64,000 bases of DNA from Mortierella alpina (Eukaryota > Mortierellomycota > Mortierellomycetes > Mortierellales > Mortierellaceae). The stretch is taken from the NCBI GenBank assembly GCA_029449245.1, contig JANATF010000012.1, positions 1,364,001 to 1,428,000 on the forward strand, in the 5' to 3' direction. Positions 1 through 13,210 of this stretch are shown here, piece after piece. Positions within the stretch are counted from its first letter, which is position 1, and the number at the start of each line of letters is the position of its first letter. The position numbers and the translations under genes were made by a program. The notes under the pieces were generated by a model, which had not been told where the DNA came from, searched no databases, and was given only the letters and a program-made list of their open reading frames with translations.

Positions 1-3000
1 AGCTAGCACAGCAAATTGGATTCACCCACATCTCGCTCTCTTCTGCCATCATGCCCATGATCAAAATGGTGCCCCGTGGAACGTCTGCCACGGCTGATGC
101 ATATCTTACCCCTTGCATCAAGACCTACGTCGATGGGTTTGTGAGCGGATTCGACGAAAACCTGACCAAGAATGTCTCGTTGCAGTTCATGCAGAGCGAC
201 GGCGGCTTGGTCCCCGTCAGCCACTTTTCAGGTTTACGAGCCATTCTTTCGGGGCCTGCAGGGGGCGTTGTCGGCTATGGAATGACAGCATTTGACCCCA
301 AGGATGGCGTTCCCGTCATTGGATTTGACATGGGAGGGACTAGCACTGACGTATCTCGCTTCAACGGCAAGTACGAGCACGTCTTTGAGACTACTACAGC
401 CGGTGTCACTGTCCAGGCACCTCAGCTGGACATTAACACTGTTGCTGCAGGAGGCGGATCGATGCTCTTCTTCAGGAATGGAACTTTCGTCGTGGGTCCT
501 GAGAGTGCATCTGCCCATCCTGGTCCAGCATGCTACCGCAAGGGCGGCCCTTTGACCGTCACTGACGCCAACCTAGTCCTTGGTCGGCTGAACCCAGAGT
601 ACTTTCCAAAGATCTTTGGTCCCAAGGAGAACGAGAGTCTGGACATCAACATTGCTCGCAGCAAATTTGAAGCGTTGACACAAGAAATCAACGAGTACAT
701 GGCTCAAGACAAGGAGGCCGCGGGACTGCAGTGGACTTGCATGACTGTGGACGAGGTCGCCTATGGGTGAGTGTCAATATTATTCACTATTTGCAAGACT
801 CATCAGCGTCAATAATGGTGTGCTAACACTATCTGGCATAATAGGTTTATCAAGGTTGCAAACGAGTCTATGTGCCGCCCAATCAGAGCTTTGACAGAGG
901 CCAAGGGACACGATGCTTCCAAGCACATCCTCTCTGTCTTTGGAGGTGCTGGAGGTCAGCACGCTTGCGCGATTGCCCGTGCATTGGGCATCTCCAACAT
1001 CTTCATCCACAAATATGCCTCGGTGCTTTCAGCCTATGGACTCTCACTGGCCGATGTGGTGTACGAGGCTCAGGAACCAAGTTCCGAGACCCTTTCGGAC
1101 AAGTCGCTCCCCCTCTTGAAGGAGAGAATCAACACTTTGGTGTCGCAGTGTCACCAAGAGCTCGAAAAGCAGGGCTTTGAGCAGGATCGCGTCGAGTGCG
1201 AGATCTACCTCAACTTGCGCTACAACGGAACGGACTGTGCCTTGATGACCCTCAAGCCAGAGTCCAAGGACGATTGGAATTTCGCTAATGCCTTTGTTGA
1301 GAATTACAAATACGAGTTTGGCTTCTCGCTTCCGGACCGAGAGATTATTGTCGACGACATTCGTGTACGCGGCATCGGAAAGTCAGCCCAGTCATCCGCG
1401 CTCTCTGTCCACGAGGAGATGAAACGCCTTCAATCCATCCCAGTGGACTCATCAAAGGCCGAGGGAACAACCAGCATCTACTTTGAGACTGGAAGGAACG
1501 ACAAAACACCTACCTACTTGCTGGAGAAATTGCCTGTTGGCACCACTGTTCCTGGACCGGCTATTATCATGGACGCAAACTCTGCAATCTTGATTCAGCC
1601 CTTCTGCACTGGTCTCATCACCTCCAACACCGTCGTCATTACAGTTGGAGATGGCCACAAGTCTCAAATTACGACAGAGATGGACCCTATTATGCTGGCA
1701 GTGTTTGGAAACCGCTTCATGTCGATTGCGGAGCAAATGGGACGCACCCTTCAAAAGACTGCCATCAGCACCAACATCAAAGAGCGACTTGACTTTTCTT
1801 GTGCGCTCTTTGGACCTGACGGCGGACTGGTCGCCAACGCACCTCATATTCCTGTTCACTTGGGATCACTGTCGCATGCGGTCAAATACCAGATGGAGTT
1901 CTACAAGGGTGATATCACCGAAGGCGATGTGATCATGACCAACCACCCTGCAGCTGGAGGAAGCCATCTGCCAGACATCACCATCATCACGCCCGTCTTC
2001 AACAAGGGCGAGATTGTATTCTTTGTCGCCTCACGTGGCCACCATGCCGACATTGGAGGCATTCTTCCAGGATCGATGCCTCCCAACTCGAAGGAGCTGT
2101 ACCAAGAGGGCGCAGCCATTCGGTCCTTCAAGCTGGTCTCAAAGGGGCACTTTGATCTGGAAGGGTTGACGAAGCTGTTGGTAGAGGAGCCGGCTAAGTA
2201 CCCCGGATGCAGTGGCACGCGTTGTTTGCGGGACAATGTTTCAGACCTGAAGGCTCAAGTGGCTGCAAACCACAAGGGGATTGGTCTCGTTAAGGGATTG
2301 ATTGGTGAATACGGCCTGGATGTTGTCCAAGCCTATATGATGCACATCCGCAAGAATGCCGAGATGGCCGTCCGTGATCTTTTGAAGGGGGCGCTGCGCC
2401 GGTCCGAAGGAAAGGCCTTGGTAGCGACGGACTTTATGGACGACGGAAGCAAGATTCACCTTCGCATTGAGATTAATCCCGAGGACGGGTCCGCAGTGTT
2501 TGACTTTGACGGCACGAGCGAGGAGGTCTATGGCAACTGCAACGCGCCCACGTCCGTGACGCATTCGGCGATTATTTATTGTCTGCGATGCATGGTGGCG
2601 ATGGATATTCCGCTCAATCAGGGCTGCCTGTCGCCTGTGACGATCAAGATCCCTGAAAAATCGATGCTGGCGCCCTCAGAGACGGCGGCCGTGGTGGGAG
2701 GCAACGTTTTGGTGTCACAGCGACTAGTGGATGTGATCCTGAAGGCGTTCCAGGTCTGTGGCGCGTCGCAGGGGTGCATGAACAACCTGACGTTTGGCGT
2801 AGGGGGCAAGTCTGTGGATACGGCAACGGGCGATACGAAGGTGGTGGAAGGGTGGGGATATTATGAGACCATCGCGGGAGGTGCAGGAGCAGGTCCAACC
2901 TGGAATGGCCAGAGTGGTGTGCATACGGTATGTCCTTCGTTTCAATGCTTGATAGTGTGAAGTAATACGTGCGCTCCAAACTAATGCATGTCCTCACTGC

Positions 3001-3548
3001 TGTTCCTCGATACCTTCCAGCATATGACCAACACCAGGATCACCGATCCCGAGATTTTGGAGCGCCGCTACCCTGTTATCCTTCGAGAGTTTGCTCTTCG
3101 CACTGGATCGGGTGGTCAGGGACTTCACCCTGGAGGGGAAGGCCTGATTCGAGATATTGAGTTCTTGGAACCCATGGAGGTCTCGATCCTAAGTGAACGT
3201 CGCGTCTTCCAGCCTTATGGTATGGCTGGTGGTGGACCAGGTCTTTCTGGCAAGAATTTGTGGGTCCAGAAACGCTTGATCCGAAAGAAGGATGGGTTGT
3301 TGTTGGCTGAGGATGACAAAACAAATGACGAAACCGAAACTGTGTTCAGGACGGTGAACCTGTCTGGTAAGAACACGGCGCATGTCAAGGCTGGCGACCG
3401 ATTGATGATCTGCACACCTGGCGGAGGTGCGTGGGGCGCCATCCAAGATGGATCACAGCCCGCGGTGGTTGCGGTGCCTGGTTCTCAGCAGACGTTCTCG
3501 AGAGGTAGTGTGAACGAGTACCAGGCTCTCCAGGAGGCTAGTGTTTAG
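1..3548 (+). CDS. OXP1: 5-oxoprolinase (ATP-hydrolysing), 3' part, cut by window edge
   Basis: This enzyme opens 5-oxo-L-proline to L-glutamate using ATP, the last step of the cytosolic gamma-glutamyl (glutathione turnover) cycle. Coding exons are 1-766 (open from base 3, no start visible), 845-2927 and 3021-3548 (stop TAG), joined by GT/AG introns of 78 and 93 nt that keep frame. About 1,125 residues are seen; the family has about 1,280, so roughly 150 N-terminal residues lie outside the window. The order is hydantoinase A (ATP-binding [11 protein letters not shown] at bases 321-353) followed by hydantoinase B from about base 1681. The second splice restores the family signature [19 protein letters not shown], which supports the intron call. 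The 3' end faces the convergent transporter gene, with 247 bases between the stops. The identification is firm; the exact amidohydrolase substrate is taken from the fused HyuA+HyuB layout typical of eukaryotic oxoprolinases. Confidence 0.96.
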
Positions 3549-3795
3549 AGGTGTTCCTTCTCTGCCTTTTCTTCTTCCGCTGTGTATAAAAAAAATTACG
3601 CTTGATATTTCAAGATCCATGGGTCATTAAGCAGACTGGAGGCAACGTAGTTTCTTGATGATTTTCACTGAACTTTTTCCTCAAGATGATGGTGGGTATG
3701 CATACAGTAATCGAATGGTGGATTCCAAGTGATCTTTCTCTGTGTATGTTATGTGTATGTATGAGTGGGTGTCTCTCTCTCTATCTTCTTTCTTT

Positions 3796-5318
3796 CTAAT
3801 ACCGTTTTGGCGCAATGACACTTGTCCGTTGCCGTCCTCCTCCCCCTCCTCCTCCGACCTTTCCAGGTGCGGTTGTACTTGAGCTGACATAGGATGCACG
3901 GATCGAGTAAGGCCGCGATGCTGTTTGATCCTCCTGATGTGTCAGTAATACCGGGTGTTGCTGGTGTTGCTGCTGTTGTTGAAGTGTGTGCTGATGTTGA
4001 TGCTGGTGTTGCTGTTGCAGGTACTGGTACTGAGGAGGCGGTTGCAGAAGCTGAGTGCTATTGCCATTGTCGTACACGCCATAAGACTCTTGTCCATATT
4101 GAGCAAGACCCGATCCCAACCCTTGGTTCGACGACGCCATGCCGACCATATTCGAGTTGATATGTTCAATCTTGTCCTTCTTCATCATCTCGACCTGACT
4201 GAACGAGACCTGATCTGGCCTAGGCGAATGCTTTGGCAGATTATCGCCCATCTTTTCAAGTTTCTCATTCCTCTTTACGTAAGCTTCCAGTCCGATTCCT
4301 GAGAAGACCACACCGATCATGAGCCATTGGCTGATATTGAGGAGATGGCCGTAAGCAACGACGGACAGGAGGATGGTAAAGAGCTTTCGGGTGACCGTGA
4401 CCGTGACCAAGGACAGAGAACCGAATTGCTCGAGGGTATAAAAGATGAAGCACTGCCCGAGTGCTCCACAGATGCAAAACAGTACGATATCCTGGATGAT
4501 GGCCGGGTGGGAATGACAAAACGCCAGCGCATTGCCAAGTTCGGGGTTGAAGGGGTTCAGGAGCCACAGGGCCATGAAGGCGGACATGAAGAGGTTCATG
4601 AAGCACATCATTTGCTGGCCAGTGACCTTGTACGAGTGGAAGATCTGGTCCTGGGTCGAGTTGGTGATACCGTCAATGGTCAGGTTGATGATGACCAGCA
4701 ACATCCCAAAGAGCGAACTGTTGACGGCCCCCTTCTTGCTCTTGTGTTCATCAAAGGGTGCGAGGAGCATGAATCCAGAGACACCGAGGGTGATCAGACC
4801 GACGCAGACGTACTTGTAAGTCGGGAACTTGCGTCGGTAAAGCAGGATGTTCATCAACATGACCGGGACGAGCTTACAGGACTTTGTGAGGATCATGGTG
4901 GGATAATCGATATGTTTGAGGGCAGCGTAGGAGAAAGGGGAGGCGATCGCATTGAAAAATGCGACCTGGAAATATTTGCCCAGGAGCATCCTCGAGGGCA
5001 TCTCGAGCGGTTTCCGTTGTGCCTTGAGGTAGAGGAATGCGACGATGGACGCGCTGATGGCTTGGACCATGTTGAGGAAAATGAAGAACTTGAACTTGAC
5101 CGCCTCTTCACCGTACGGGGTGGTGGAGACCTTTTCCTGGTAGTAGCCCCATGTCAGGAAGCACGAGTAGATGCTGTGAGTGGGACAAAATAAATGGAAC
5201 AGAGCGGTTAGGGGAGGATCCGAAGGTATGTGACATGCAGGAGTCGTACGGCGGATGCTCGCAGGGCCAGGATGCACATTGAGCCTTACCCAGCTACACA
5301 GGCTGCCAGCTTTAGCAT
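3796..5318 (-). CDS. HUT1: UDP-galactose/nucleotide-sugar transporter, HUT1/SLC35B1 family
   Basis: This is a multi-pass ER membrane carrier of the UAA family. Yeast Hut1 and SLC35B1 are linked to ER UDP-galactose import or ATP/ADP exchange. Exon 1 (5290-5318) encodes MLKLAACVAG, the 116-nt intron is 5174-5289, and exon 2 is 3796-5173, giving 468 aa. The short first exon restores the family start, GIYSCFLTWGYYQEKV, which an unspliced reading lacks. Eight to ten hydrophobic segments span about residues 1-330, with the conserved DYPTMILTKSCKLVPVMLM block and NLTIDGITNSTQD. Unusual is a C-terminal cytoplasmic tail of about 130 residues, rich in Gln and His (QHQHQHQH alternation near bases 3960-4020) and ending in a Gly run. 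Yeast Hut1 is about 340 aa, so the tail is extra. The last residues are not a canonical KKXX ER-retrieval signal. Confidence 0.94.
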
Positions 5319-5466
5319 TCTGCTCGGTAAGGTGGAATGTATGTACGGTGCGGGATGTATGTGTATGAATCAGGCAGGGCAGGGCTCCAGTCAATGAACA
5401 GCCGAGACTCGCCAGGAGGAATCAACGAGGAGGAGATGCGCGAGTTGAGAGGAGGAGAAAGAGGAA

Positions 5467-5540
5467 GAGAGAGAGAGAGAGACAGACAGAGACAGAGAGA
5501 GAGAGAGAGACAGACAGAGACAGAGAGAGAGTGTGTGTGT
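5467..5540. repeat. GA/GACA microsatellite
   Basis: This purine-rich run of GA and GACA units then passes into a short GT run. It lies about 150 bases upstream of the HUT1 start, on the HUT1 promoter side. It is probably length-variable, and as a pyrimidine tract on the transcribed strand it could act as a promoter element. Confidence 0.9.
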
Positions 5541-5797
5541 TTGTGTGCAGGTGCAGAGAGAAGAAGAGGAGAAGAGGAAGAAGCGAGAGAGCGGTAGATA
5601 CCGCGAGAGAGCAGAGCAAAGCGACAGCAGCAGCCAGCAGCAGGAGGTGCGTCTGTTCCCCTTTGGCCGTTGCCTCAAAGGTTAAAAAAAGAAAACCTTC
5701 GCTAGGCGCGATCAAATCAGATCCCGCTGCTCGTCCATGAGGATTTTCCCCTCCCCTGGGCCCTGTCCCCTCTGTCTCTCGTTCCCCGGTGAGAGAT

Positions 5798-5829
5798 GAG
5801 CATCCGAGCATCCGAGCATCCGAGCATCC
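5798..5829. repeat. Four tandem copies of the 8-mer GAGCATCC
   Basis: Four perfect head-to-tail copies of GAGCATCC lie in the 1.4-kb region between HUT1 and the NADAR gene. The function is unknown. Confidence 0.9.
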
Positions 5830-5909
5830 AGAAGCAGCACATGCACGCGGACAGGCGCACTCTCGCCGGAAACTCCTCAAGAGCCTGGCCCAGCGCAAAC
5901 ACGAGTCCG

Positions 5910-5949
5910 CTCAAGGCAGCTCAAGGCAGCTCAAGTCAGCTCAAGGCAA
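5910..5949. repeat. Four tandem copies of a 10-bp unit (CTCAAGGCAG)
   Basis: The units begin at 5910, 5920, 5930 and 5940. Two are perfect and two carry one change each. A run of GCTCA/AGCTC pentamers follows to about 5980. The 10-bp period equals about one helical turn, so bound factors would sit on one face; that reading is inference. Confidence 0.85.
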
Positions 5950-6500
5950 GGTCAGCCCAGCTCAGCTCAGCTCAGTGCAGCTCTGCTCAGATAAAATTAA
6001 AAAAACAACACATCAAGCGTCGCTCAAGGTTGTGGGTGTGATTGCTCGCCCATGCAGCTGACCAAAGAGGAAAGCCAATATGGGCCAACATGCAGTGAGA
6101 TGAATCGATTGGAAGGAACCATTGGAACACCCTCGGCATATGCAGACAGGGCTACACCAGCCAGGGCTATAAAAAGGCAGCGTGGGGGCAGAGCAGCCCG
6201 CACAGCCCCCTCTCACCCTCGCACACTCGCACACTTGCACACACTCGCACGCTTGCACACACAACGTAAACAGATCCCGCGCGGGGGGGTTGCGAGGATG
6301 TGACACAGAGTAGGAGCCTCCACGTACTAGCAGGCCAGTCCACAGAGGACACTGGTCGCTCACTCTCATCAGCCATCGTGCCATCAGCGTCATGATCATC
6401 CGGCGAGCCCTCCATTCTGTCCCAGCTGCTCGCATCTTGGACCTCTTGCGCCTCGAACTCCAGTACCTTCTTGCGCCTCCAAACAATCAAAGGAGCAGAA

Positions 6501-6670
6501 GCCAATCTTGGCAGCGGATTCTAATCACGCAATCTCCTTCGCACTTGCCACCATTCCGTGCGATTTAGCTCAGCTTGTATAAAAAGCCAATCTTGGCTGC
6601 GGATTCTAATCACGCAATCTCCTTCGCACTTGCCACCAATCCGTGTGATTTAGCTCAGCTTGTATAAAAA
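6501..6670 (+). promoter_or_regulatory. Tandem 85-bp duplication, each copy ending in a TATA box
   Basis: Two head-to-tail copies, 6501-6585 and 6586-6670, differ at only three positions. Each ends in GTATAAAAA, with TATAAAAA at 6578-6585 and at 6663-6670. The second TATA box lies 92 bases before the ATG of the NADAR gene, a good distance for a core promoter. The upstream copy sits one repeat length further away. Near-identity suggests a recent duplication of the whole core promoter. Confidence 0.85.
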
Positions 6671-6761
6671 GGCCGCTCTCCCTTCGTCCTCCCATTCTAC
6701 AGCTCAACTGCACCACATACTCGTTTACATATCAGCACCGCATATCGCCTTAAACATCATC

Positions 6762-7435
6762 ATGAAGGACACCATCAACTTTTACCGCCAGGGCGACCAG
6801 TATGGCGAACTCTCAAACTTTTACTTCGCGCCCATCTTCATGAATGAGGACGGCAAACTCTGGCCCACGACCGAGCACTACTTCCAGGCTCAAAAGTTTG
6901 TAGGCGCCGAGGGAAAGGATTATGTGGAGCAGATTCGTACAACGCATACAGCGAGTAGTGCAGCCCGAATGGGAAGGAACCGGTCTTGGCCCTTGAGATC
7001 AGACTGGGAACAGGTCAAGGACGACATTATGAGAGACTGCGTGCTACAAAAGTTTTTGCAGTACCGCGACTTGGCTGAGGTGCTCCTCGGAACAGGGGAT
7101 CGACACATTGTTGGTAAAGGATTTGCGACCGGTGGTGTCGGTAGTTAAATTCTGCGATGGTGTTCTAGCTGTGCCAACTCACAACCTGTATCTCTGTCTC
7201 CTTTTCTTACTTGCGAACGATGTATACAGAACACACCAGGAATGATCGTTACTGGGCTGATGGAGGGGATGGCAAGGGTAAGAACATGCTGGGGATCATC
7301 CTGATGGAGGTGCGAGACAAGGTTTCCAAGATGACGCCCGAGGAGCGAGACGAGATCTACGAGTGGGCCAGGGAGAAGCGAGAGGCAGCGTCCTCTGCAG
7401 ATCAAGCAGCCTCGCAGGAAGACAAGGAGGACTGA
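6762..7435 (+). CDS. NADAR (YbiA/DUF1768) domain protein
   Basis: This is a small cytosolic protein of the NADAR family. Characterised members (E. coli YbiA and plant relatives) hydrolyse N-glycosidic bonds, for example of damaged riboflavin-pathway intermediates, and the family has been linked to ADP-ribose/NAD chemistry. Exon 1 is 6762-7113 and exon 2 is 7230-7435, with a 116-nt intron, giving 185 aa. The start is the first ATG after the duplicated TATA boxes; an in-frame ATG at 6660 would lie in the TATA box and is rejected. Visible motifs are FYRQGDQYGELSNFY at the N-terminus, WPTTEHYFQAQKF, and, created by the splice, HIVEHTRNDRYWADGG. All are core family blocks. The C-terminal tail is acidic (QEDKED). 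Family membership is clear; the substrate here is unknown. Confidence 0.92.
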
Positions 7436-7640
7436 CCGAGCACCAGGCGAGGTTGACCTTGGATGGGTTGACCCCTCAAACGTCTTTTTAAGGTTGAAAC
7501 GATCGATCGAGGTGACAAAGAAACACCTGTGGGTATGAATAAAAATGAAAAATGACTTTTTGTGTTCCATCTCGAAATCTTTTCTGCATTGTTTCTTTTT
7601 CCTCACATCACCCCACCGCCTTCATCATCCATAACACAAG

Positions 7641-8538
7641 ATGGCCACTGCAATCGACTCAACCGCCGACTTGGCTGCTGCTGAGCAGACAGCACAAAGA
7701 GCAAGGCAGGCAAAGGCGACCATCGATAAGCACCAGTCAATTCTCTTTCGAATCAAGCTGCAGGACGCTAAAGGAAACCATGTGCCGGTGTACAAGGTCG
7801 CCAACAAGATGATTGGATTCTTCTGCAGTAAGCGGACTACAGACTGTTCTTGACATGGGCCACACAACATGTGATTGAAGGATAATCTAACAGCGATAAT
7901 GCTCGTTCATATCCATCGAGCGTAGGTGCAGGTCGCTTTGCCGTTTGTCAAGAGCTTTCCACTGTAAATACTCTCCTCGATCTTCAAGTTCTTCATGGTG
8001 CAAACTTCAGAGATATGCAGTTGCGACATGTATGGAGTGGACACTGACCGATGAACCTGTGTTCTCGTCTTGATGCTAGATCGTGGATCGATATCTGGAA
8101 GCACACCCAGACTTTTCTCTTATCTACATATCGCTTGATACTACAGAGGCGGCATTCAACAGGACAATGGAAGCTCACCCGCAATGGCTAGCGATACCGT
8201 TCAACGACCCTATCAAAACCGACATCTTGAACGAATGGCAGACCAAGGGAGTCCCCTGCCTGCATATTTACGACCCAGTGGAGCATGAGATCGTTACGAG
8301 CTGGGGTGGCTCCTGCTTGCGATTCAATAGCGAGCACTGCTTTGAGGAATGGAAGCGGGGTGGCCAGGGCGTGTCGTACTGGCAGATGATCAAGGGATGG
8401 TGGTACTACAGTGCGCCTGTAGGCGTATTCAAGGACGTGACGGACGAGGAACTGGGTGCTCTTGGGTTCCCTGGCTCTGAGCACAGCGAAGAAGGCAGTG
8501 GTAGTGCGATCCCTGGTGAGACCAAGAAAAATAAATAG
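7641..8538 (+). CDS. Thioredoxin-fold (nucleoredoxin/tryparedoxin-like) protein with degenerate active site
   Basis: Three exons are proposed: 7641-7827, a 38-nt exon 7926-7963, and 8080-8538, giving 227 aa. Exon 3 is typical of nucleoredoxin-like proteins, with IYISLDTTEAAFNRTM, WLAIPFND, a cis-Pro-type VPCLHIYD and the following beta strand. Exon 1 supplies the strand before the active site (VYKVANKMIGFFCS). The small exon fits exactly between them in length and frame and gives SAGRFAVCQELST where the family has SAHWCPPCRAFTP. The first catalytic Cys and the WCPPC context are therefore lost, and only the second Cys remains. A second possible donor (after base 8030) would lengthen the loop by 23 residues and was judged less likely. 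The protein is probably redox-inactive or a monothiol. It follows the NADAR gene on the same strand after 205 bases. Confidence 0.75.
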
Positions 8539-9253
8539 CGAGCTCTCATACGTATGAAGGCTGCAGCAGTACATGTAGACTACATTGTGGCAGTTTCTGA
8601 TGTCGGCACCAACGATGCGCCCAGTACAGGATGGGCGACCGATCCTGGAAGACATGGCTGTCGCAAATGCTTCGCGCCTACACCTCAACACCGCCAAAAA
8701 CGCGCCCGCTCGCCCTTTTTTTTTTCTTCTTTTCCCCATTCATTTTGTTCATCCGCTCCATCCACCCGCTCGCTCGCCGTCTAGCTTTCCTACCCGATCC
8801 TCCTCGACCCCTCTCGCCCACATTCCCTTCTTTTCCGAGCCACCGTCCTCCGTCCCACCCCCGGTCTCCTGTGCAAGCAGGTACAGTGCTCGGGCCAATA
8901 ACCAGAAACAAGCGCCAGGCTCATGCACCACTCGGCGCACCACACACGGCCCCAATCAGCCAAAGCTGAAGGTGTCGAGTGCACGTGGTCGGCTTGGAGC
9001 AAATGCTGATCCAGGGGGGAAGGCATGGGCACTGGCGCAATGGGGGCACTGGATGGGGTGTTTGCGCATACAGCTACCTGAACTGACCAAACTCCTCCTC
9101 TCTCTTTCTCTCTCCATCGTTCTTACTCTCTCCTTCACGAACACACGCACGCACGCATTCATACCTTGCCTACGCTTTGGTCCTGACCTCCAGTTTTCGC
9201 TTCTTTAACCCGCCCGACTTGCATTCATCTCTTCTGAACTGAAAAAGACCGAC
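8539..9253 (+). other. 5' region of the MAP kinase gene
   Basis: This holds the 3' flank of the thioredoxin-like gene and the promoter/5' UTR of the MAP kinase: pyrimidine-rich runs (about 8705-8860 and 9090-9130) typical of fungal promoters without a TATA box. Long ORFs here (for example about 8585-9208) are low-complexity Pro/Ser/Phe translations of that tract and are not genes. Confidence 0.6.
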
Positions 9254-11850
<2,597 letters not shown>

Positions 11851-12357
11851 TCCCTCCTCGGCACCACACCCCCCTGTTGAATATTTCCACTGTCAGGAGG
11901 AATTTTTTATTGTATTGTTTTTGTCAACGCCGTGTGTATAGATTGGAAGAGGAGGAAGGGCATAAAGAAAAGCCGGTTTGCCAGACTGCGGAGGCCGAGG
12001 ATCTATTGAAAATAAAAAAAAAACACCATACTTATGACCACCTCTTACCTGCTGAGTCTGGGAAGTGAGATTCTAGCGCATAGGGCTCCTTGAATTTTTT
12101 AACAGCTTACATCGCGGACGCGTGTCCCAGATGCTAAAATAGCGCGTGTCGTCGCGCTCACGGCCCCTGTCGCGTCTGGACCTCTCGGTTTTCAAAACGA
12201 TTGTACTCAAACAAAATATATCTCGTGTCCTAAGCGACCCTTTGTGCACTTACGATCTAGGGTGGGGGGGAGGTTTATGGACTTTTGATTTACTTCAGCT
12301 TTAAGAGTATCAAGCTCTACCCTGGCAGTCGTTTCGACGTTTAAAGAAGATTTTTTT
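11851..12357. other. Convergent 3' flank of MAP kinase and secreted-protein genes
   Basis: I see no gene. The A-rich stretch near 12010-12020 and T runs near 12352-12358 are plausible 3'-end signals for the two converging transcripts. A GC-rich segment, 12115-12190, is unexplained. Confidence 0.5.
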
Positions 12358-13012
12358 TTAGTTGTATTTGCCGCCGAGGACCTTCTTGCAGCCATAGGTC
12401 GACTTGTTGACGGGGCAGTCGGCCTTGTTCTTGCAGCAACGGATGCAGTAGATGTTTGCGTCGGGCTCAATCAGCTGAACAAAGCTGCTGTAGCCAACGC
12501 ACACGCTTCCACTAGGGGCCTTGAGATCTATTGAGTTGTTCCGCAGAAGATAAACGATTGTTTAGGGGAACGATACGAACTAGAATAGATGACTTGGCGT
12601 TTTTTTTTTTTTTTTTTTGGCAAACGTCGAAGTGCGGAAAGTATCACTCACCATACTGTCCACCGTCATCACCCTTGCGGAACTTGTACTTGCGGCTATC
12701 CATGCGACCAGTGACCTGGACGTAACCCTTTTTTTTGTCGGCTTTAAAGTGAGCAGACTTGATAAAGCCTTTGGGAAGGACCTGATTACTCGCGCCAGGG
12801 ATCTTTGACTGGGTGCAGAAGGCAATACCGCGATCTTCGGCATCAGAAATTTTCTCTCCCTTGGGAGGCAAAAAGATGCAGAACTTGGCTTGGTCGAGGA
12901 TAGAAACAGCCATGCTGGTCTTGCCCTTCCCCTTCGCGGGTGCAGCCATGGCGGCGGTGGCGATCAAAGCCATGAGCATGGCTGCGAGGACGACTTTGAG
13001 ATTGGATCTCAT
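12358..13012 (-). CDS. Small secreted cysteine-rich protein (fungal secreted family)
   Basis: Exon 1 is 12652-13012 and exon 2 is 12358-12527; the intron is 124 nt, giving 176 aa. The N-terminus is a clear signal peptide (MRSNLKVVLAAMLMALIATA, predicted cleavage near AMA/AP). The mature part has single Cys in the FCIFLPPKGE and AFCTQSK blocks, SAHFKADKKKGYVQVTGRMD, then in exon 2 SVCVGYSSFVQLIEPD followed by YCIRCC, DCP and YGC. I recognise the pattern as a small secreted family common in Mucoromycota and basidiomycetes, sometimes named after a macrophage-activating glycoprotein. The function is not known to me. An even number of half-cystines fits a disulphide-stabilised extracellular protein. 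A strong TATA box lies 134 bases upstream of the ATG, which suggests high or regulated expression. Confidence 0.85.
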
Positions 13013-13145
13013 GATGTAAATGGGATTTCAATGAAGGGTGAGCTGTGAAGTAAGGGTTTGAAGGAGGAGGAGGCGTAAGCGCGTTGAATACTGTAGCTGG
13101 ATGCGAGGAAGATGGATAACTGGGTGGTTGTACAGACTACATTGT

Positions 13146-13156
13146 CCCTTTTTATA
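13146..13156 (-). promoter_or_regulatory. TATA box of the secreted Cys-rich protein gene
   Basis: The sequence reads TATAAAAAGGG on the minus strand, 134 bases before the ATG at 13012. It is the same TATAAAAA form seen before the NADAR gene. Confidence 0.75.
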
Positions 13157-13210
13157 CAAAAAGAACCACCAACCACGACATATTAAGGTTGATTACATTG
13201 GATATGGTCT

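Larger units (their letters stand above)
5319..6500. other. Intergenic region between divergent HUT1 and NADAR genes
   Basis: I see no convincing gene here. The stretch holds the three repeats listed separately, a TATAAAAAGG at 6168-6177 followed by a run of CGCACA/TTGCACA repeats (about 6200-6262), and a 53-codon ORF at about 6391 (starts MIIRRALHSVPAAR). That ORF runs into the duplicated promoter and is not supported otherwise. The TATA box suggests a separate transcription start, possibly a non-coding or upstream NADAR transcript. Confidence 0.5.

Noticed and set aside
4327-5193. 288-codon plus-strand ORF opposite HUT1
   Set aside because: This is a charged antisense shadow of membrane-protein coding DNA. 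The minus strand has a full family match with a spliced start.
6660-6761. N-terminal extension of the NADAR protein from an ATG at 6660
   Set aside because: The extension translates the TATA box itself. The ATG at 6762 starts the family sequence.
8585-9208. 207-codon plus-strand ORF before the MAP kinase
   Set aside because: This is low-complexity Pro/Ser/Phe from a pyrimidine-rich promoter tract, with no conserved motif.
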